Positions 20,422 through 33,077 are shown, counted from the first letter of the stretch. The stretch: DNA of 64,000 nt from Cordylochernes scorpioides (GCA_030710605.1 CP092875.1:67352514-67416513); one strand, 5' to 3'. The notes: generated by a model from the letters alone, not told the origin. Program-made: numbers and translations.

Positions 20422-23400
20422 TCACAAGGGATGGGAAGAACACTGTGTGGCCTTTTTCCGGGATATAATCCTGTGGAATCCAAATATCGCCACCGCTATA
20501 TACCTATTCTTCGATATTTCATTAATTAGTGCCGGAAATGAAGGACAAAGTTGCCCCGTTTTATCATTTAGTTTTCGTCTTTCCTCAGACAGAGCAGCAC
20601 AATCAAATAAGTAGTGCAACATCTCCATTGTTATTCCTGATCCACAGAAAGTGCATTTCAGGTCTTCACCTCTCATTGAAATCAGATGGTGTTCCCTGAA
20701 AAATATTGAAAGAGTTCTAAATTGCGCGATTATTCTGATGATAGGAAAAGGGAGTTCACTTAAGAAATATTCTTCGGTGGTAAATTTTGTATATATGTCT
20801 CTATAGTGGGAATATAACTTTGATTGGGTTATTCTTGTTAAGTCATTTTGTATTGTTTGCTCTATCGCAGTTCTTAATATTCCTGGGATCTCATCCCTTA
20901 GTGAATCAGGATCATTACAATAAATAAGCCATGAGGATCCGTTATTATTGAGTAAATTGCTTAACTGTTTTATAAACCCGATGGGCGCACCTGTAGCACA
21001 GGATATTTGCCTCATTCTATTTAAACATATTCGAGGCAATCTATTTGTATCCATACTCAGCACCCTCAGCCAGTATTTCAAGGTCAATTTCAGAACTGTT
21101 ATTATTAATGAGAAGCGGCCTGTTTCTGGTCTTATTATGTATCCTGGTGTATATCTAGGCAAATTCAAGAACCTACGAATAAATGTATCTTGTATATGAT
21201 CCAATAAATCTTTATGCTCTGTTGCCCAAATTTGAGCAGCATACATCAAAACAGCTATCACAATAGAATCAAACAGTTTCATTGCAGAGTTTAATGAGTT
21301 AATTTTAGATTTTGCTAATATTGGGGTTGTAGCATTTATTGCTGCAAGTGCTTTTCCTTTGAAAAAGTTTGCGGCTTGAGTGGTTTTAATTGTACTGACC
21401 ATAGGGTATCCCAAGTAATTATATCTTCTTGTTTCCATCAGAGGTTTATCACTCCAGTACCATATATCTTCTCTTGAGGGTTTACCACCATTGCGAAATA
21501 CCATAACCTTCAATTTGGACTCGTTCAGCGTCATATAGTTCTCACCAAGATATTCTTTCTATATGTTAATCTTTTTTTGGAGGTTTATCCTCGACTCCCC
21601 TATAATAGCAATATCATCTGCATACATCAGCAGGTGAACGTCACCAAATTCCGGCAGGTATACACTCGTCAGGTCTGAGTTGTCATACATTTTAATCAGG
21701 TCCGTCATGAATAATATAAAAAGTAATGGCGATAGTGGCTCTCCTTGTAAAACGCCCGAATGTATCTTGATATTTTCTGTAATTGATCCCCTCCATCTGA
21801 CTGCCACAGTCGCCTGTTCGTAGTAATTTCTAATTGCGTGTATAAATTGATAGCTTACGCCCAGATTGGTTAATTTCTTCCAAAGTAATGAGTGAGGAAC
21901 TGTATCAAATGGTTTTCTCAAATCAACAAAAAATACATTTAAATTTCCTCTCTTTTTCCTCAGTGAAAGTTGTATTAGAGTGGTCAATGTGAATATCAGA
22001 TCCACACACGATCGACCCCTTCGGAAACCCGCCTGATTTTCTGGAATGGCGTTACTTCTTTCTACCCATTCATTCAGTATTGATCTTAGTATTGTCGTAA
22101 AAAGTTTCGATAAATTGCTTATCAGTGCTATACCACGATAATTTGAAGGGTTGTCTTTGTCACCGCTTTTAAAGATTGGATGTATGATCGATTTAGTCCA
22201 TATTGTAGGATAGTGTCCCATTATCAGAGCTCTATTGTAAAATTGTTCTAATAAACCCATGTACGAGTCTGGAAGTACTTTTATTATTTCATTGGGGATG
22301 TCATCAGGTCCACTTGCCTTGTTATTTTTCAAATCTCTGATTGCCCTGCCTATCTATTCAGAAGTTATTTCTGGATCAAGTATTGGATTACTCGGCGAAA
22401 TCCTCGCTTCTATATTACAAATCTTCTCTTTTTTTCTCAATACTCATTAATTCGCAATAAAAATCGTGCCATTCCTGTACAGTAATTTCTCCTTGAATTT
22501 TTGTTGCTCTTTTAAATATCGCAATGGTCTTCCAAAAGGACTTTGAATTTTTTATATATCTCAATATTTCTTGTTTTTCCTGAATAGATTTATTCCTTTT
22601 ATCATCTAATAAACCGAGATATTTCTTTCTATGGAGAGCATAGCTTTCAAAGTCTTCCTTTCTGTTGGTTCTACGGTATTCCTTCAGACTTTCTTTTGTT
22701 AACTTTTTCATCTCGTAACAGTTTTTGTCAAACCATGGTTTAGATTCTCCGGGGGCAACCTTAGTTAAGTACATTATTGCTGATGTTGACATTGCCTCAG
22801 TAATTCTTTGAGTGAAAGTATTTACGGAGCTATCGAAATTTGATATTTTTACTACTTGCAATTCCTTTAATTCCTGTTTAAATGTCTTAATTCCCTCAGC
22901 TGTCCATCTGTATCTCGTAACACCATATTCTTCTACCCTGGATTTATTTTCATAGGTGTTTTGGACTGTTATCTTCAGGGTAAGAGGAAGGTGATCTGAA
23001 TACATCTGAGTTTCTATCTTGAAGTCTGATATTTTTTTTCCAGTATTCCTTGTGAAACTATGCAATAATTAATAGTTGATGAGCCTCTCTCCGAAACATA
23101 TGTAAAGTCTCCCTCTCTGTCTCCTGTTGATCTTCCGTTGATTATTGTCAGCGAATTGTCCTCGAGAAACTCGAGAAGTCCTTCAGCCAGTGGTGAAATT
23201 ATTAGATCTCTTGCTTTTCTTTTGGAAACTAAAGCGAGTTGAAGATCTGTTGGATTATACAGTCCCCCGAGCCCTCCAGTTCTAATATTTAAATCCCCAA
23301 TTAGAATTAGTTCTTTCCCGTCAGTTATCTGTTTTTCCATATATTTAGTTAATTTAACTAAGTTATTCTGGTACAGTTCGTTTGGAGGTAGATATACAAA

Positions 23401-23700
23401 TATCAAGCAGGTGATAGGTTTGCCGGTTCCTATGTTTTGTGATAAGAAAATCGATATCCAAATGTCATCCTTTTCTGTACTGCGCAACCTGTAATGTCCA
23501 CCTTTTTTGATACCCACAATTATTCCTCCTGATCCCCTTCCCCTTTCTGTGGTCTTAGTTGCCGGATGTTCAAAAATTTGGAAATCCTTTAATGTTATTT
23601 TTGTGAGATTTATACACAATGTTTCAAGTAAAACGAAGATCTCGTAGTTTTTAATGAACTCGAGAAGTGGAAAAACAGAGAGCATCCTAAAAAGTCCATT
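20422..23700 (-). pseudogene. LINE ORF2: APE endonuclease and reverse transcriptase
   Basis: The endonuclease region has the LLETLC glutamate, RGSGGIIVGI, ILIGDLNIRTGG, STINYCIVS and MYSDHLPLTLKI, in the order of APE-type nucleases. The RT region has NNKASGPDDIPNEII, IHPIFKSGDKDNPSNYRGIA, QAGFRRGRSCVD, VDLRKPFDTVPHSLLW and LLMYADDIAIIGE. The C-terminus has CTFCGSG...HYLFDC, a zinc-binding knuckle. A frameshift lies near 23014-23065, stops lie around 22335-22415, and a TAG interrupts the thumb near 21559. The second copy has a leucine codon at that position. The protein would perform target-primed reverse transcription. Confidence 0.85.
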
Positions 23701-23856
23701 TATATTCCAGCTTATTATTGTGTTTACCGTAACTTTTGTTTTTTTACAGCTAATAATCTAAAAACTTTTTTGTGAATCTTTATTTGTATGTATTTTATTT
23801 TGTAGTGTCTGTAAAGTTTCTGAGTTGTCAACATCAATTCGGGGCTGCGTCAACTG

Positions 23857-24621
23857 CTATGATGTAGAGCCTTTTTCACCAATCACTCTACCGTCAAGGA
23901 CTTCATATTTTTGTCCATTTGCAAGTAGCTTATTGTCTCTTAATTTTGAGCGTATTCCTTTTTCAGATAGTTCTCTCTTCTTAGAAATCAGGATGCGGCG
24001 TTGTTCTCGGGTCTTCAGAGTGTAATCTTTGTTTACAAAAATTTTATCATCTCTGAATTTGTAGGAATTCCTAAGTAATGCAATTCTTGTGATTTGTTTC
24101 GGTATTTCAACCAAAATTGGCGCGTTAACTTTCCTTGATGACAACGCGTTATTTCCGATTCGACTTGTATTTGCATCTTTTCATTTATCGCCCTAACTAA
24201 TTTGCATAAAGTTTCATCTGAGGTTTCGGCTTCGGGCCCTTTTATACCGTAAAATATAAGGTTATTTTCCCTTATTTTCCTGTCCAACATATCACCATGA
24301 TTCTCTAGACCTTTTATTCTTAAATCGTTTTTTTGTGGCTAATTCCAAGCGTGTTTTCTGTGAAGTTTCGATAACGGTTAATCTTTGATCCCATTCCTTG
24401 AACTTTTGTTCAATGTTTTGTAATCTAGTTTCTAGTCTTGCTCCAGAAGTCCTTAGCTCTGTATGGATTTGTTTAACAAGAGATTTGAGATCATCTTCAA
24501 TAACTTCCTTTGTCTCAGTAGTTTGTACAGTCGACAGAGTTGTTTGCTTTTTTGTAGGGGGCCCGGGGTTGAGTTCCACACCACCAATGATCAGTAGAAT
24601 GGCAATCACTCTTATCAAGTA
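23857..24621 (-). pseudogene. LINE ORF1, broken into three frames
   Basis: The first part starts with a hydrophobic stretch and a 2A-like NPGP motif. A polar region predicted as coiled coil follows (LKSLVKQIHTELRTSGARLE; LQNIEQKFKEWDQRL). The next frame has KIRENNLIFYGIKG. The last has APILVEIPKQITRIALLRNS and REQRRILISKKRELSEKG. This order (coiled coil, RENN(L/I)xFxG, basic C-terminal domain) matches RNA-binding ORF1 proteins of LINEs. At least two frame changes occur. The first frame opens at TTG, so the true start is unclear. Confidence 0.72.
24559..24621 (-). other. 2A-like ribosome-skipping motif (degenerate)
   Basis: Residues LLIIGGVELNPGPP follow a hydrophobic run at the ORF1 N-terminus. 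The 2A consensus is D(V/I)ExNPGP. Here G stands where D is expected, a GGT for GAT difference. NPGP is at 24559-24570. Such motifs are known at the N-termini of APE-type LINEs. Loss of D would be expected to weaken skipping. Confidence 0.62.
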
Positions 24622-25000
24622 GGCAGAAGAATACTTTTGAGGTAGCAGGATGGGTACATTTTGTTATTGTAAGATAGTTTTTTGAATTCATCGTACTTCT
24701 CAACGAGAAATTTAGGCTCTTTAATGCAAACGATAAAAAACAATGCAAGTACTATGTATGTAAATTTCATCTTTTTCTCTTGGTGTCTGATTATAGAAAA
24801 ACAGTATAGCTTTTGAGGCCACGGTATCCTCTGTAATCCCTGTGGTAAGATTATGTTTGGGGTATAGTATTACTAAATTAATTATATCTTTATATTCAGG
24901 TTCATTAAATATTAAAGTAGATTATTAAAAGTGTATATTTACCGGGAGCGAACGCACGTGCTGCTTGCAGTTTGGCCTCCTGGCGGCGAATATCAATGAA

Positions 25001-26158
25001 GAAACATAGCTTTAAAAGATATTAAATCGTTAAAATATTGTTATATTCGATCCTTGATAGATTATATTGCAATTTATTTTGAAAAGGTATTTATATATGT
25101 AAATTAGCTAATATATCTTCCACTGAATAATTACTTTTAAAACATTTAAAATTAATTTAAACCTTTTCACCATATCATTTTTTTTACATATAGAATTATA
25201 AAAAAAAAATGATATGGTGAAAAGGTTTAAATGGGCCGACCCAAAACATTTGTACATTATGTAAATACGCTTTTCATTTTTTTTATTCTTACGCCTTAAG
25301 CCAGGCAGTAATTTTACCAAATTATGTTTTTATATATTCCTTAAGCACAATAAAAGCAATTACTGATCAAAATATTTTTATTATTATTCAATCAAGAATT
25401 TAACCACGACTGCACCACCATTACCATAATCCTCAACATGATCAAAAATACAAACAGAAAATCAAATATCCTTTTTCTTTATATAAGATATATATCACAG
25501 ATTTGTACATTTAATGATTAAGACTTATTGTGATTACTGAGCCCCATCATATATTTTTTCACACCAACCTATTCTGAATGCTATTTTAGTGGAGTTTAAA
25601 CTTGTAATGAATCGTTTTATTTTCAATTGTATACATATAAATAAATTAGTCTATGAAAATAATACAAATAAAGGTCACTTCTTCCATCAAAATAGAGATA
25701 AAGATTTTTCAAGCATTTCTTTTCATAGAGATCAATATCTTCTTCCCGGAAAATTTTCACCTATACCATGCATTTCGGCCATAAAATAAGCTATCCCTAC
25801 TGCCAGCTATAAACACCTCTTCGACAGATTCTGAAGATTTCGTGAATCCCTCGAGGATCTCATAGAATCGAAGCCAGCCCTGGACTGATGAAAGCCATTA
25901 GCTTGAAATCACGGCCTTCTGGTGGGCGTACGCAATTTGCTGAAAACGCTGTTGTGGCTTTGTCACCCACTTGAGTCTGCTAGTGTGCAGAGACGGTTGA
26001 TTGATGGCAGATAGTCTTTGCATAATTTTGTGTGTGTGAGGGAACAGATTACCTTTATTTTTTAAATCAATATTCTTAAAGAGAATATTTTATAAATAAA
26101 TTAGTATTTATCAATTGAGAAAGTCACACACACAAAGGAGATTATTTAGAAAGTCAAA
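25001..26158. repeat. Backbone of unit 3 with ~430-bp extra segment
   Basis: No gene seen. The segment matches 4362-5118 except for about 430 bp near 25110-25540 that is absent there. The extra segment includes a perfect 31-bp hairpin. Its identity is unknown. Confidence 0.6.
25155..25232. repeat. Perfect 31-bp inverted repeat (hairpin)
   Basis: Arms at 25155-25185 and 25202-25232 are exact complements: ATTTAAACCTTTTCACCATA and onward to a T8 run. The loop has 16 bases. It could be a cruciform, an RNA hairpin, or a fold-back scar of a transposon end. No flanking direct repeat was recognised. Confidence 0.9.
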
Positions 26159-26159
26159 G

Positions 26160-26900
26160 AAGTCTCTTAAGAAAGTCAAAGAAGAAAGTAAAATTTTTGG
26201 ATTAAAATTAAATATAAGCAAGACCAAAGTTATAACTGCATATAGTATTTAAATTGCTGCGAAATTATTTTAAAAAATATTCATACTGTTGATCTCATTT
26301 CATATTCTTAGGATCCAGGATTGATAAGATGGGAGGTTGCTTAGAAAAAGTAAAAATAAGAATAGCACTAGGAAGGAACGCAATGATGAAATTGGACAAA
26401 CTTGTAAAAGACATTTCTATTAAGACAAAGAAAAGAATAGTAGAGGCATTGGTATTCCCTACGGTCACTTATAGATGAGTGAGTTAGATATTTTATCAGA
26501 AAAGAAGATTAAAAAATAATTTAATAGTTTAAATTGTGGATATAGTGAAAGCTACTCAGAATGTCATGGAGTTATAAAGATTCATAATTTGGTTTTAAAT
26601 GAAATTAATACTTGTAGATCTCTAGAATCCCAAAAAGACAAACAAAGAATTACCTACTTCAGACCTATAATGAGAGCATAGGGATTAGAAAAGATGTTGG
26701 GAATAACGAAAGAATAGGGAAGAGAGAAAACATGCAATAAGCTGGCTAGAAGGGGCCAAGAAAACCACTGGAATGTCACTAGATGAGTTGTGAGTAATTG
26801 TCACCAATGGATAATTTGTGAGATTATTTGTCTGAATAGTCACCAAAAGGCGAACTCGACTTGATGGGCAACTAATAACAATTGATAAATGAGAGAGAAA
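26160..26900 (+). pseudogene. RTE/BovB-like LINE 3' relic, unit 3
   Basis: Reads SRIDKMGGCLEKVK, KLVKDISIKTKKRIVEALVF and, after breaks, GLEKMLGI, collinear with the relics at 5120 and 11920. It is more decayed, with the YGCESW box lost. It ends in (GA)n about 130 bp before a tRNA-Met gene. Confidence 0.68.
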
Positions 26901-27034
26901 GTTTTTTTCACATGATTATTCTTTTTTCATTATTCCAAATGATTAAAACACTATATACAAACGAAGAAGGGTCGCTCCTAGGAGATTTTACGATATTAAA
27001 AAAATGTATTATAGGGAACAATTAAAAAAAAAAA

Positions 27035-27107
27035 TGCCCCGTGTGAGGATCGAACTCACGACCTTCAGATTATGAGACTGACGCGCTACCTACTGCGCTA
27101 ACGAGGC
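27035..27107 (-). tRNA. tRNA-Met (CAT), elongator, copy 5
   Basis: Identical by eye to the copy at 926-998, with complete cloverleaf, CAT anticodon and T-run terminator on the minus strand. It follows the unit 3 LINE relic. Confidence 0.93.
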
Positions 27108-27392
27108 GACAGGTTAGAGTTCTGACTATTACTAAAATATGAATGTTTATAATTAGACACAGATTCTTTTTTGGTGTGTTGAAGCAATTAGCAATTACCT
27201 AAATTATTTAAAAGTGAGATAAACATTTATCAATAATTTATTTATTCATTTATATATATATAATGGCAAGAGAGCTTTCAAGTCTTTGTTCTTTAAAGGA
27301 CATTTTTTTGTCCAATTGAAAAGTGTTTACCATTATTTTAATAATGAAACTTATTGAGAAAGTTAGATATCCATTTTAATTAATTATATATA

Positions 27393-28748
27393 CGAGGGCC
27401 ATCCAATAAATAAGTTTCCCTATTTTTTAACAAATAAACAACATTATTAACAATTATGCAGTTATTTTATTTTCATTATACAACTCATAGACTACTTCTC
27501 CACATAATCACCATTTCTGTCCAAACATTTTTGGTCCCGTTGTAGCAATTTTTTGAAACCACTGTTGTACTAAGCCGTGTCCTGTCTTCGTAGCCAGTGG
27601 TTCGCCTCCGCCTGCACTTCGTCATCATTCGCAAAGTACTTGCCTCCAAGGTGCAACTTGAGTGCTGGAAAAAGATGGAAGTCGCTTGGGGCAATATCCG
27701 GAGAATAAGGTGGATGTGTGAAAATTTCCCATTTGAAGTTTTCCAGCAACGTTAGGGTCGTTCGAGCTGCGTGAGGGCGAGCATTGTCATGGGCGAGTAG
27801 CACTTTCCGAGACAAAAGTCCAGGACGTTTCCGTTTTACGTTTTCCGTATTGCAGCTCTGAGTTTAGTGAGGACTTCGCAGTACCTATCAGCGTCAACAG
27901 TAGTTTTTGGGGGCAGTTAGTCAACCAATAAAACTCCCTTACAGTCCCAAAAGACGATAGCCATAACTTTGCCTGCAGAGATTGTGACCTTCGCCTTTTT
28001 GGTGCACTTTCCTCAGGCTTCTTCCACACCAAGCTTTGTTGTTTTGTTTCTGGAGTTGAATGATGCACCCAGCTTTCATCTCCAGTGACAATACGGGAAA
28101 ACAGTTGATCTCCATCTCTTCGATGCATTTCCAGGAAAGCTCGGGCTGCCTCCATCCGTTGTTGCTTGTCATTTTCCGAGAGCAAACGCGGGACCCATCT
28201 TGCGCAGACTTTGCGAAAATTCAAAACATCTGACATGATTTTTTCAATCGAAGAGCATCCAATTTCGATTCCAGGAGGCAGTCGAATCATTATTTCGTCA
28301 ATAGTGACGCGGCGATCTGCTTCCACCACATTCCGAACAGAAGCAACGGCTGCATTGTCCGTAGCAGTAACGGGCCTGCCACTTCGCTCGTCATCATGCA
28401 CGTTTTGCCGTCCTTCCAAGAACCATGAACGCCATCGGCGAACCATTTGGATGCTCATACATCCTTCACCATACACTGACACTAAATTGCGATGAATATT
28501 GACCGCAGTTTCATTTTTCGCCGTGAAAAAAACGAATTACAGAACGTAGTTCGCAAGTGGACACGTTCACCAGTGGTAGCTCCATGGAAACTGAAGCGCT
28601 ACGGACTTGCGCGTACGAGTAGCGTGATTTTGAAGGACATGCGCTTCCAACGCATCCTAGTGACCATTTCTTACACTACTAACTAATTTTTACAACGTTT
28701 CGTTCGCAGAAAAAAAAATAGGGAAACTTATTTATTGGATGGCCCTCG
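27393..28748 (-). mobile_element. mariner element, second family
   Basis: Inverted repeats begin CGAGGGCCATCCAATAAATA at the left, with the complement at the right. TA duplications lie at 27391-27392 and 28749-28750. The 1356-bp element has different ends and transposase from the mariner at 2450, so it is a separate lineage. The paralogous sites near 6330-6355 and 13195-13220 are uninterrupted. Confidence 0.92.
27492..28585 (-). pseudogene. mariner transposase, frameshifted
   Basis: Starts MELPLVNVSTCELRSVIRFF. An extra base in a T7 run near 28530 shifts the frame before NETAVNIHRNLVSVYGEG. The DNA-binding part includes MVRRWRSWFLEGRQNVHDDE and RSGRPV. Catalytic residues are in IVTGDESWVHH, LAHDNARPHAAR and PYSPDIAPSDFHLF. 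The last two aspartates are 34 residues apart, so this is DD34D. Another frameshift lies near 27800-27920, between the first and second aspartates. All three aspartates are preserved, but the frame is not. Confidence 0.88.
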
Positions 28749-29029
28749 TAGTATTCCAGGAATCTGGGTTAATTTTATCTCTCTATATATCACTTTTCAC
28801 TTATAGAAATACTCAAGTGTAGGATGTTTGCGCTAGTTATATCTTGGTATGAAGAGCGCTCAAGCAATGTGGTAGACAACTTATCTACAGATATATCGTA
28901 TAGACAGATAGGACAGTATTCATTATGAGCCTCTTGCATAGTCTCATCTCAGATGGATAAGCCGGCTATCGAATTAAAATATTTAATCCTCAAGTAAGAC
29001 ATATGCACACATGAAATGTTCAAGAATAA

Positions 29030-29594
29030 TCTTCTTATATATAAAAGTCAATGTCTGTTGTCTGTTTCGCGATAAACTTAAAAACTACTGACACAATTGG
29101 TACCAAATTTTGCATGTCTCTTTTTATAAACCCGAGGAAAAATTTAGGCTACATTTTGATTAGTATTTTTGAATTTTTTTTTTTTCATTTGAAGACATTT
29201 TTTTTTACCTTGAGTAAATACGAAGCGAAGTAACAACACAAGGCCAATTAAGCTTATGGTCGCTTAGACCAATGAGCGTTCTGCATTTTTTTTTCAAGTT
29301 GCTTGCGTACTTTTTTTGAAATATCTTTTTATACGAGTGTTACTCTTTTTTTTACAAAAGTATTGAGTATTGAGAGAGAAACAACTAAATGGATTGCAAA
29401 AAATAAATAAATCAAATACCTAAACACTAATATAATACAATTTTTGCCATCACACACACTTTTTGCCTGTGGTTTATGTGTTACTTCTGTATTGCTATTC
29501 TATGGCACTTCTACTATTTATTATTTATGTACTCTCAGTATGAAGGAAATTGCACTCGGGGGAATTCTCGGGCGAAGCTGGGTCATTCGTCTAG
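29030..29594 (+). mobile_element. Non-autonomous Helitron, copy c
   Basis: Begins TCTTCTTATATATAAAAGTC and ends CGGGCGAAGCTGGGTCATTC, then GTCTAG before T. The paralogous site near 6622-6640 reads CAAGAATAATAAAACATAAA, exactly as if the 565 bp had been removed between A and T. No coding capacity is seen. The interior has poly-T runs. Confidence 0.85.
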
Positions 29595-29794
29595 TAAAAC
29601 ATAAAAATGTGTGAAAAATAGCACAAATGTAATATTGTATTGTAATAAGGAGGATAAAAATGTGTGTCAAGAGATGTATCAAGCTACCCTCACGCCACAA
29701 ACATTCTCCATCACAGAATAAGGACCTCAAGCGGTCAGATCCCTGAAATAAAAAAGGATAAAAAAGCTCAGGTAAGACAACTCTCTGCAATATG

Positions 29795-29978
29795 TCCTCG
29801 AGTCTGGTACAAGAGTGAGTAAAACCCTCGATTCCCGGCAGCCATGAACCGGGATTGAATCCCGCATTGTACACTTTTTCTGTGAAGAACCTGTTCATAT
29901 TTCTCATGTAAATAACATAAGCTAGGTTGCTCTTTTTGAGCGGTACCTAATAATGTTATTATGGAACAGAACAGGGTC
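29795..29978 (+). mobile_element. Family S SINE, copy 5
   Basis: Contains CGGGATTGAATCCCGCATTG and TTTTTGAGCGGTACCTAATA. It is the pre-minisatellite subtype, collinear with 7190-7378. Confidence 0.64.
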
Positions 29979-30379
29979 TAGTACTGTATAAATTCCAATT
30001 TCTGATAATATTTGAATTTTTGATTCTTAGTTCGATATGTAAGTGAGAACAAAGTTTAACTATGGTTTATTTTGGCTTTAAAAAAAAATTATATTTAACA
30101 TCAAAATATTATTCTGAATTTTATATTCCCATAATTTTTCAATATATATATATTTTTAATTATATTTTTTTTGTGAGCCTTCCAAGCTTCCTTCACAACA
30201 ATGGTAGTTATATATATATTTTTTTGGTTTCTAAACTAGTCGGAGAGCACCAGCATTTTGTGGAATATCTTAAAAATAATTGAAATAAGCATTGATCTCT
30301 TAGCTTGATATGTAATAATGGAAGTAATTACAAACATAATATACATACATGCATAATCAAAATATGAATTAATCATTTA

Positions 30380-31710
30380 CGTACTGGATATGGAAACAAA
30401 TCATTCATCAAATGCGTACTCAATATTGAATCAATTTATGAAATGATCAAACGCTCATTATAAATGAAAACGAACTAAGCTTCAAAAAACACGCGCTGAA
30501 TATAGAACCAATCTATATGAATTACTCAAACGTAAAAACTGGATATGGAATCAATCTAGGTATTGATCAAACACGCACTGAATATAGGATCAATATAGAC
30601 ATTGATCAAACGCGTACTGAATATGGGATCAATATATGTATTTATCAAACATATGCTGGATATGAAATAATTCAATGAATTGATCAAATGAACGCTGGAT
30701 ATGAAATCAATATAGGCATTGATCAAACGCGTACTGAATATGGAATCAATCTATGAAGTGACAAACGCACAATGGATATGGAATCAATATAGGTATTTAT
30801 GAAACGCACGCAGGATATGGAATCAATCTATGAGTTGATCAAAGGCTCACTGGATATGGAATCAATCTATGAATTGATCAAATGAATGCTGGATATGGAA
30901 TAAATCTATGTATTGATCAAATGAACGCTGGATATGGAATAAATCTATGTATTGATCAATCGCGCACTGAATATATGGAATGAATCTAGGCATTGATCAA
31001 ACGCGCACTGGATATGGAATCAATCTATGTATTTATAAAACGCACCCAGGATATGGATCCAATCTATGAATTGATCAAACGTACACGGGATATGGAATTA
31101 ATCTATGAATTGATAAAATGAACGCTGGATATAGGATCAATCTACGATTTGATCAAAGGCGCACAAGATATGGAATCAATCTTTGAATTAATCAAACGCG
31201 CACTGAATATATAGAATCAATCTATGTATTCATAAAACGCACACATTTGATATGAAATCAATATAGGCATTGAACAAGCGTATGCTGGATATGGAATCAC
31301 TCTTTGTATTTACCAAACATACACTAAATATTGACTCAATCTAGGCATTGATAAAAACTCGCGCTTGATATAGGATCAATCTATGATTTGATCAAAGGCG
31401 CACTGGATATGGAATCAATCTATGAATTGATTAAACGTGCACTGAATATATGGAATCAATCTATGTATTTACCAAACATACCCTAAATATGGACTCAATC
31501 TAGGCATTTATGAAACGCGCGCTGTATATAGAATCAATCTTTGAATTGAAAAAACGCGCACTGATACTGAAATCTATCTATAAAATAAACAAAAACACCC
31601 CGGATATAGAATCAATCTATAAATTCAAAAATTGCGAACAGAATATCGAATCAATCTTCGAGTTGATCAAAATCTCACTGGATCTAAAATTAATCAAACA
31701 GTAGTGGATA
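30380..31710. repeat. 39-bp minisatellite, array 3
   Basis: Almost identical to array 1, including unit order and odd units, apart from one extra unit near 30890-30930 and scattered single changes. The high identity begins abruptly near 30383, which points to recent duplication or conversion. No gene. Confidence 0.9.
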
Positions 31711-32095
31711 TAGATTAAATCACCAATCTATTAAAATAATCAGTTAAATCTCTCTGCTTGATCACGAAGAATACATTTCTTAATTAGTCAAATGACGCGA
31801 ATCTAATGAGGAACCAAATTATTATTTGATCAATTTTCAATTGATTAATTAACTAAACAAGTACCGAGAAAAAATATATTAATTGGATATTGAAGAACTG
31901 AATGGAAAGTGAACTATCATTTGATCATTTATGAACCAAACACTTAATAATTAATGACCCTAATACAATATTCAATGTTAAAACTCTATATATACAGAAT
32001 GGGTCTATTAATTTTATAATCATAGACCGAATATGGAATCAATTTATTGTAATATTCAAAGATTGTAAAGATGTTGCTGTATCACCTCATAAGCA

Positions 32096-32275
32096 TAAAA
32101 ATAAATAAACCCTCGATTCCCGACATCCATGAATAGGGATCGAATCCCGCGTTGATATTTTGTTTAATATGTGAATACCTTTCACCTATTATTCATTGTT
32201 GCAAATATCATAAACTAGATTGCTCTTTTTGAGCGGTACCTGATAAAGTGATTTTGGAACAAGAACAATTTGTCA
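32096..32275 (+). mobile_element. Family S SINE, copy 6, head replaced
   Basis: The B box part AGGGATCGAATCCCGCG and the body match 9388-9580 closely. The first half of the tRNA-like head, however, is replaced by unrelated AT-rich sequence (TGTAATATTCAAAGATTGTA and onward, about 32046-32107). This looks like a local replacement of about 35 bases by about 62. Confidence 0.62.
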
Positions 32276-32727
32276 TTCGCTCAATCAAGAATGGAATACT
32301 GAGAAATTTTTAACTGACTTATTAATCACTTTTCAAGAGCATAAAGAAACAATTTATTATTGAATCAATCGCAATCGAAGGTAACACCATTCATGAACCA
32401 AATATATGACGAAACAACAACATTTTAATTCAATTGATTCGGTTCGCGATGTCAGATAGGTAAGTTTATAATTATATTTTCATAAAATAGATCTTATAAA
32501 TGACTGCGGCGTATAATTATAAAGCTATACAACCAGTTTAACCGCATAAGTTTCTTTTTATTTATGAAAAATCATTTTTAATTTCAAAGATAAATAATTT
32601 AATATTTCTAACTTTTGGATGACGTATGAAAAGGTTGAATATATGAAGAGTGATGGTCTATATATGAATCGATGACGTATGGAGGGTGAAAAATATGAAG
32701 AGTAATGGCGAACGGAAAAATAAAAGT

Positions 32728-32800
32728 GTCCAGGAGCGGGAATCGAACCCACAACCTTCTGCTTACCGGGCAGGTGCCATGTCCACTAGGCTATCCTGGA
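32728..32800 (-). tRNA. tRNA-like gene, anticodon position GGT, copy 1
   Basis: The acceptor TCCAGGA pairs fully with TCCTGGA. The D stem is GCC/GGC, the anticodon stem CCTGC/GCAGA has a closing mismatch, and the T arm is GTGGG/CCCGC with B box GGTTCGATTCC. The loop CCGGTAA puts GGT at 34-36 (Thr) but has C where U33 is nearly universal. It is followed by T-rich terminator sequence. A functional tRNA is doubtful; a tRNA-derived transposon promoter is as likely. Confidence 0.6.
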
Positions 32801-33077
32801 CGATATTTCTCCGTTCGTAACTAATATTTAAACTGACTAATAATACTTATAAATGACTGCGGCGTATAATTATAAAGCTATACAATAGTTTAACCGCATA
32901 AGTTTCTTTTATTTATGAAAAATCATTTTTAATTTCAAAGAGAAATAATTTAATATTTCTAACTTTTGGATGACGTATGAAAAGGTTGAATATATGAAGA
33001 GTGATGGTCTATATATGAATGGATGACGTATGGAGGGTGAAAAATATGAAGAGTAATGGCGAACGGAAAATAAAAGT

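Larger units (their letters stand above)
20358..24989 (-). mobile_element. Near full-length APE-type LINE, copy 1
   Basis: A 4.6-kb element flanked by the 11-bp duplication ATATCAATGAA (20347-20357 and 24990-25000). The unoccupied site is at 4352-4365. On the minus strand it runs: GC-rich 5' leader, ORF1 with a 2A-like N-terminus, ORF2 with apurinic endonuclease and RT, a C-terminal CCHC-type finger, and a (GTT)n-rich tail. The presence of a GC-rich leader at the very end suggests full length. Substitutions and frameshifts have inactivated it. The I/Jockey-like group is the best guess, but the clade is not certain. Confidence 0.88.

Noticed and set aside
31510..31704. 65-residue repetitive frame in the minisatellite
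   Set aside because: It follows from a 39-bp repeat that lacks stops in one frame by chance. Neighbouring units contain stops and shifts.
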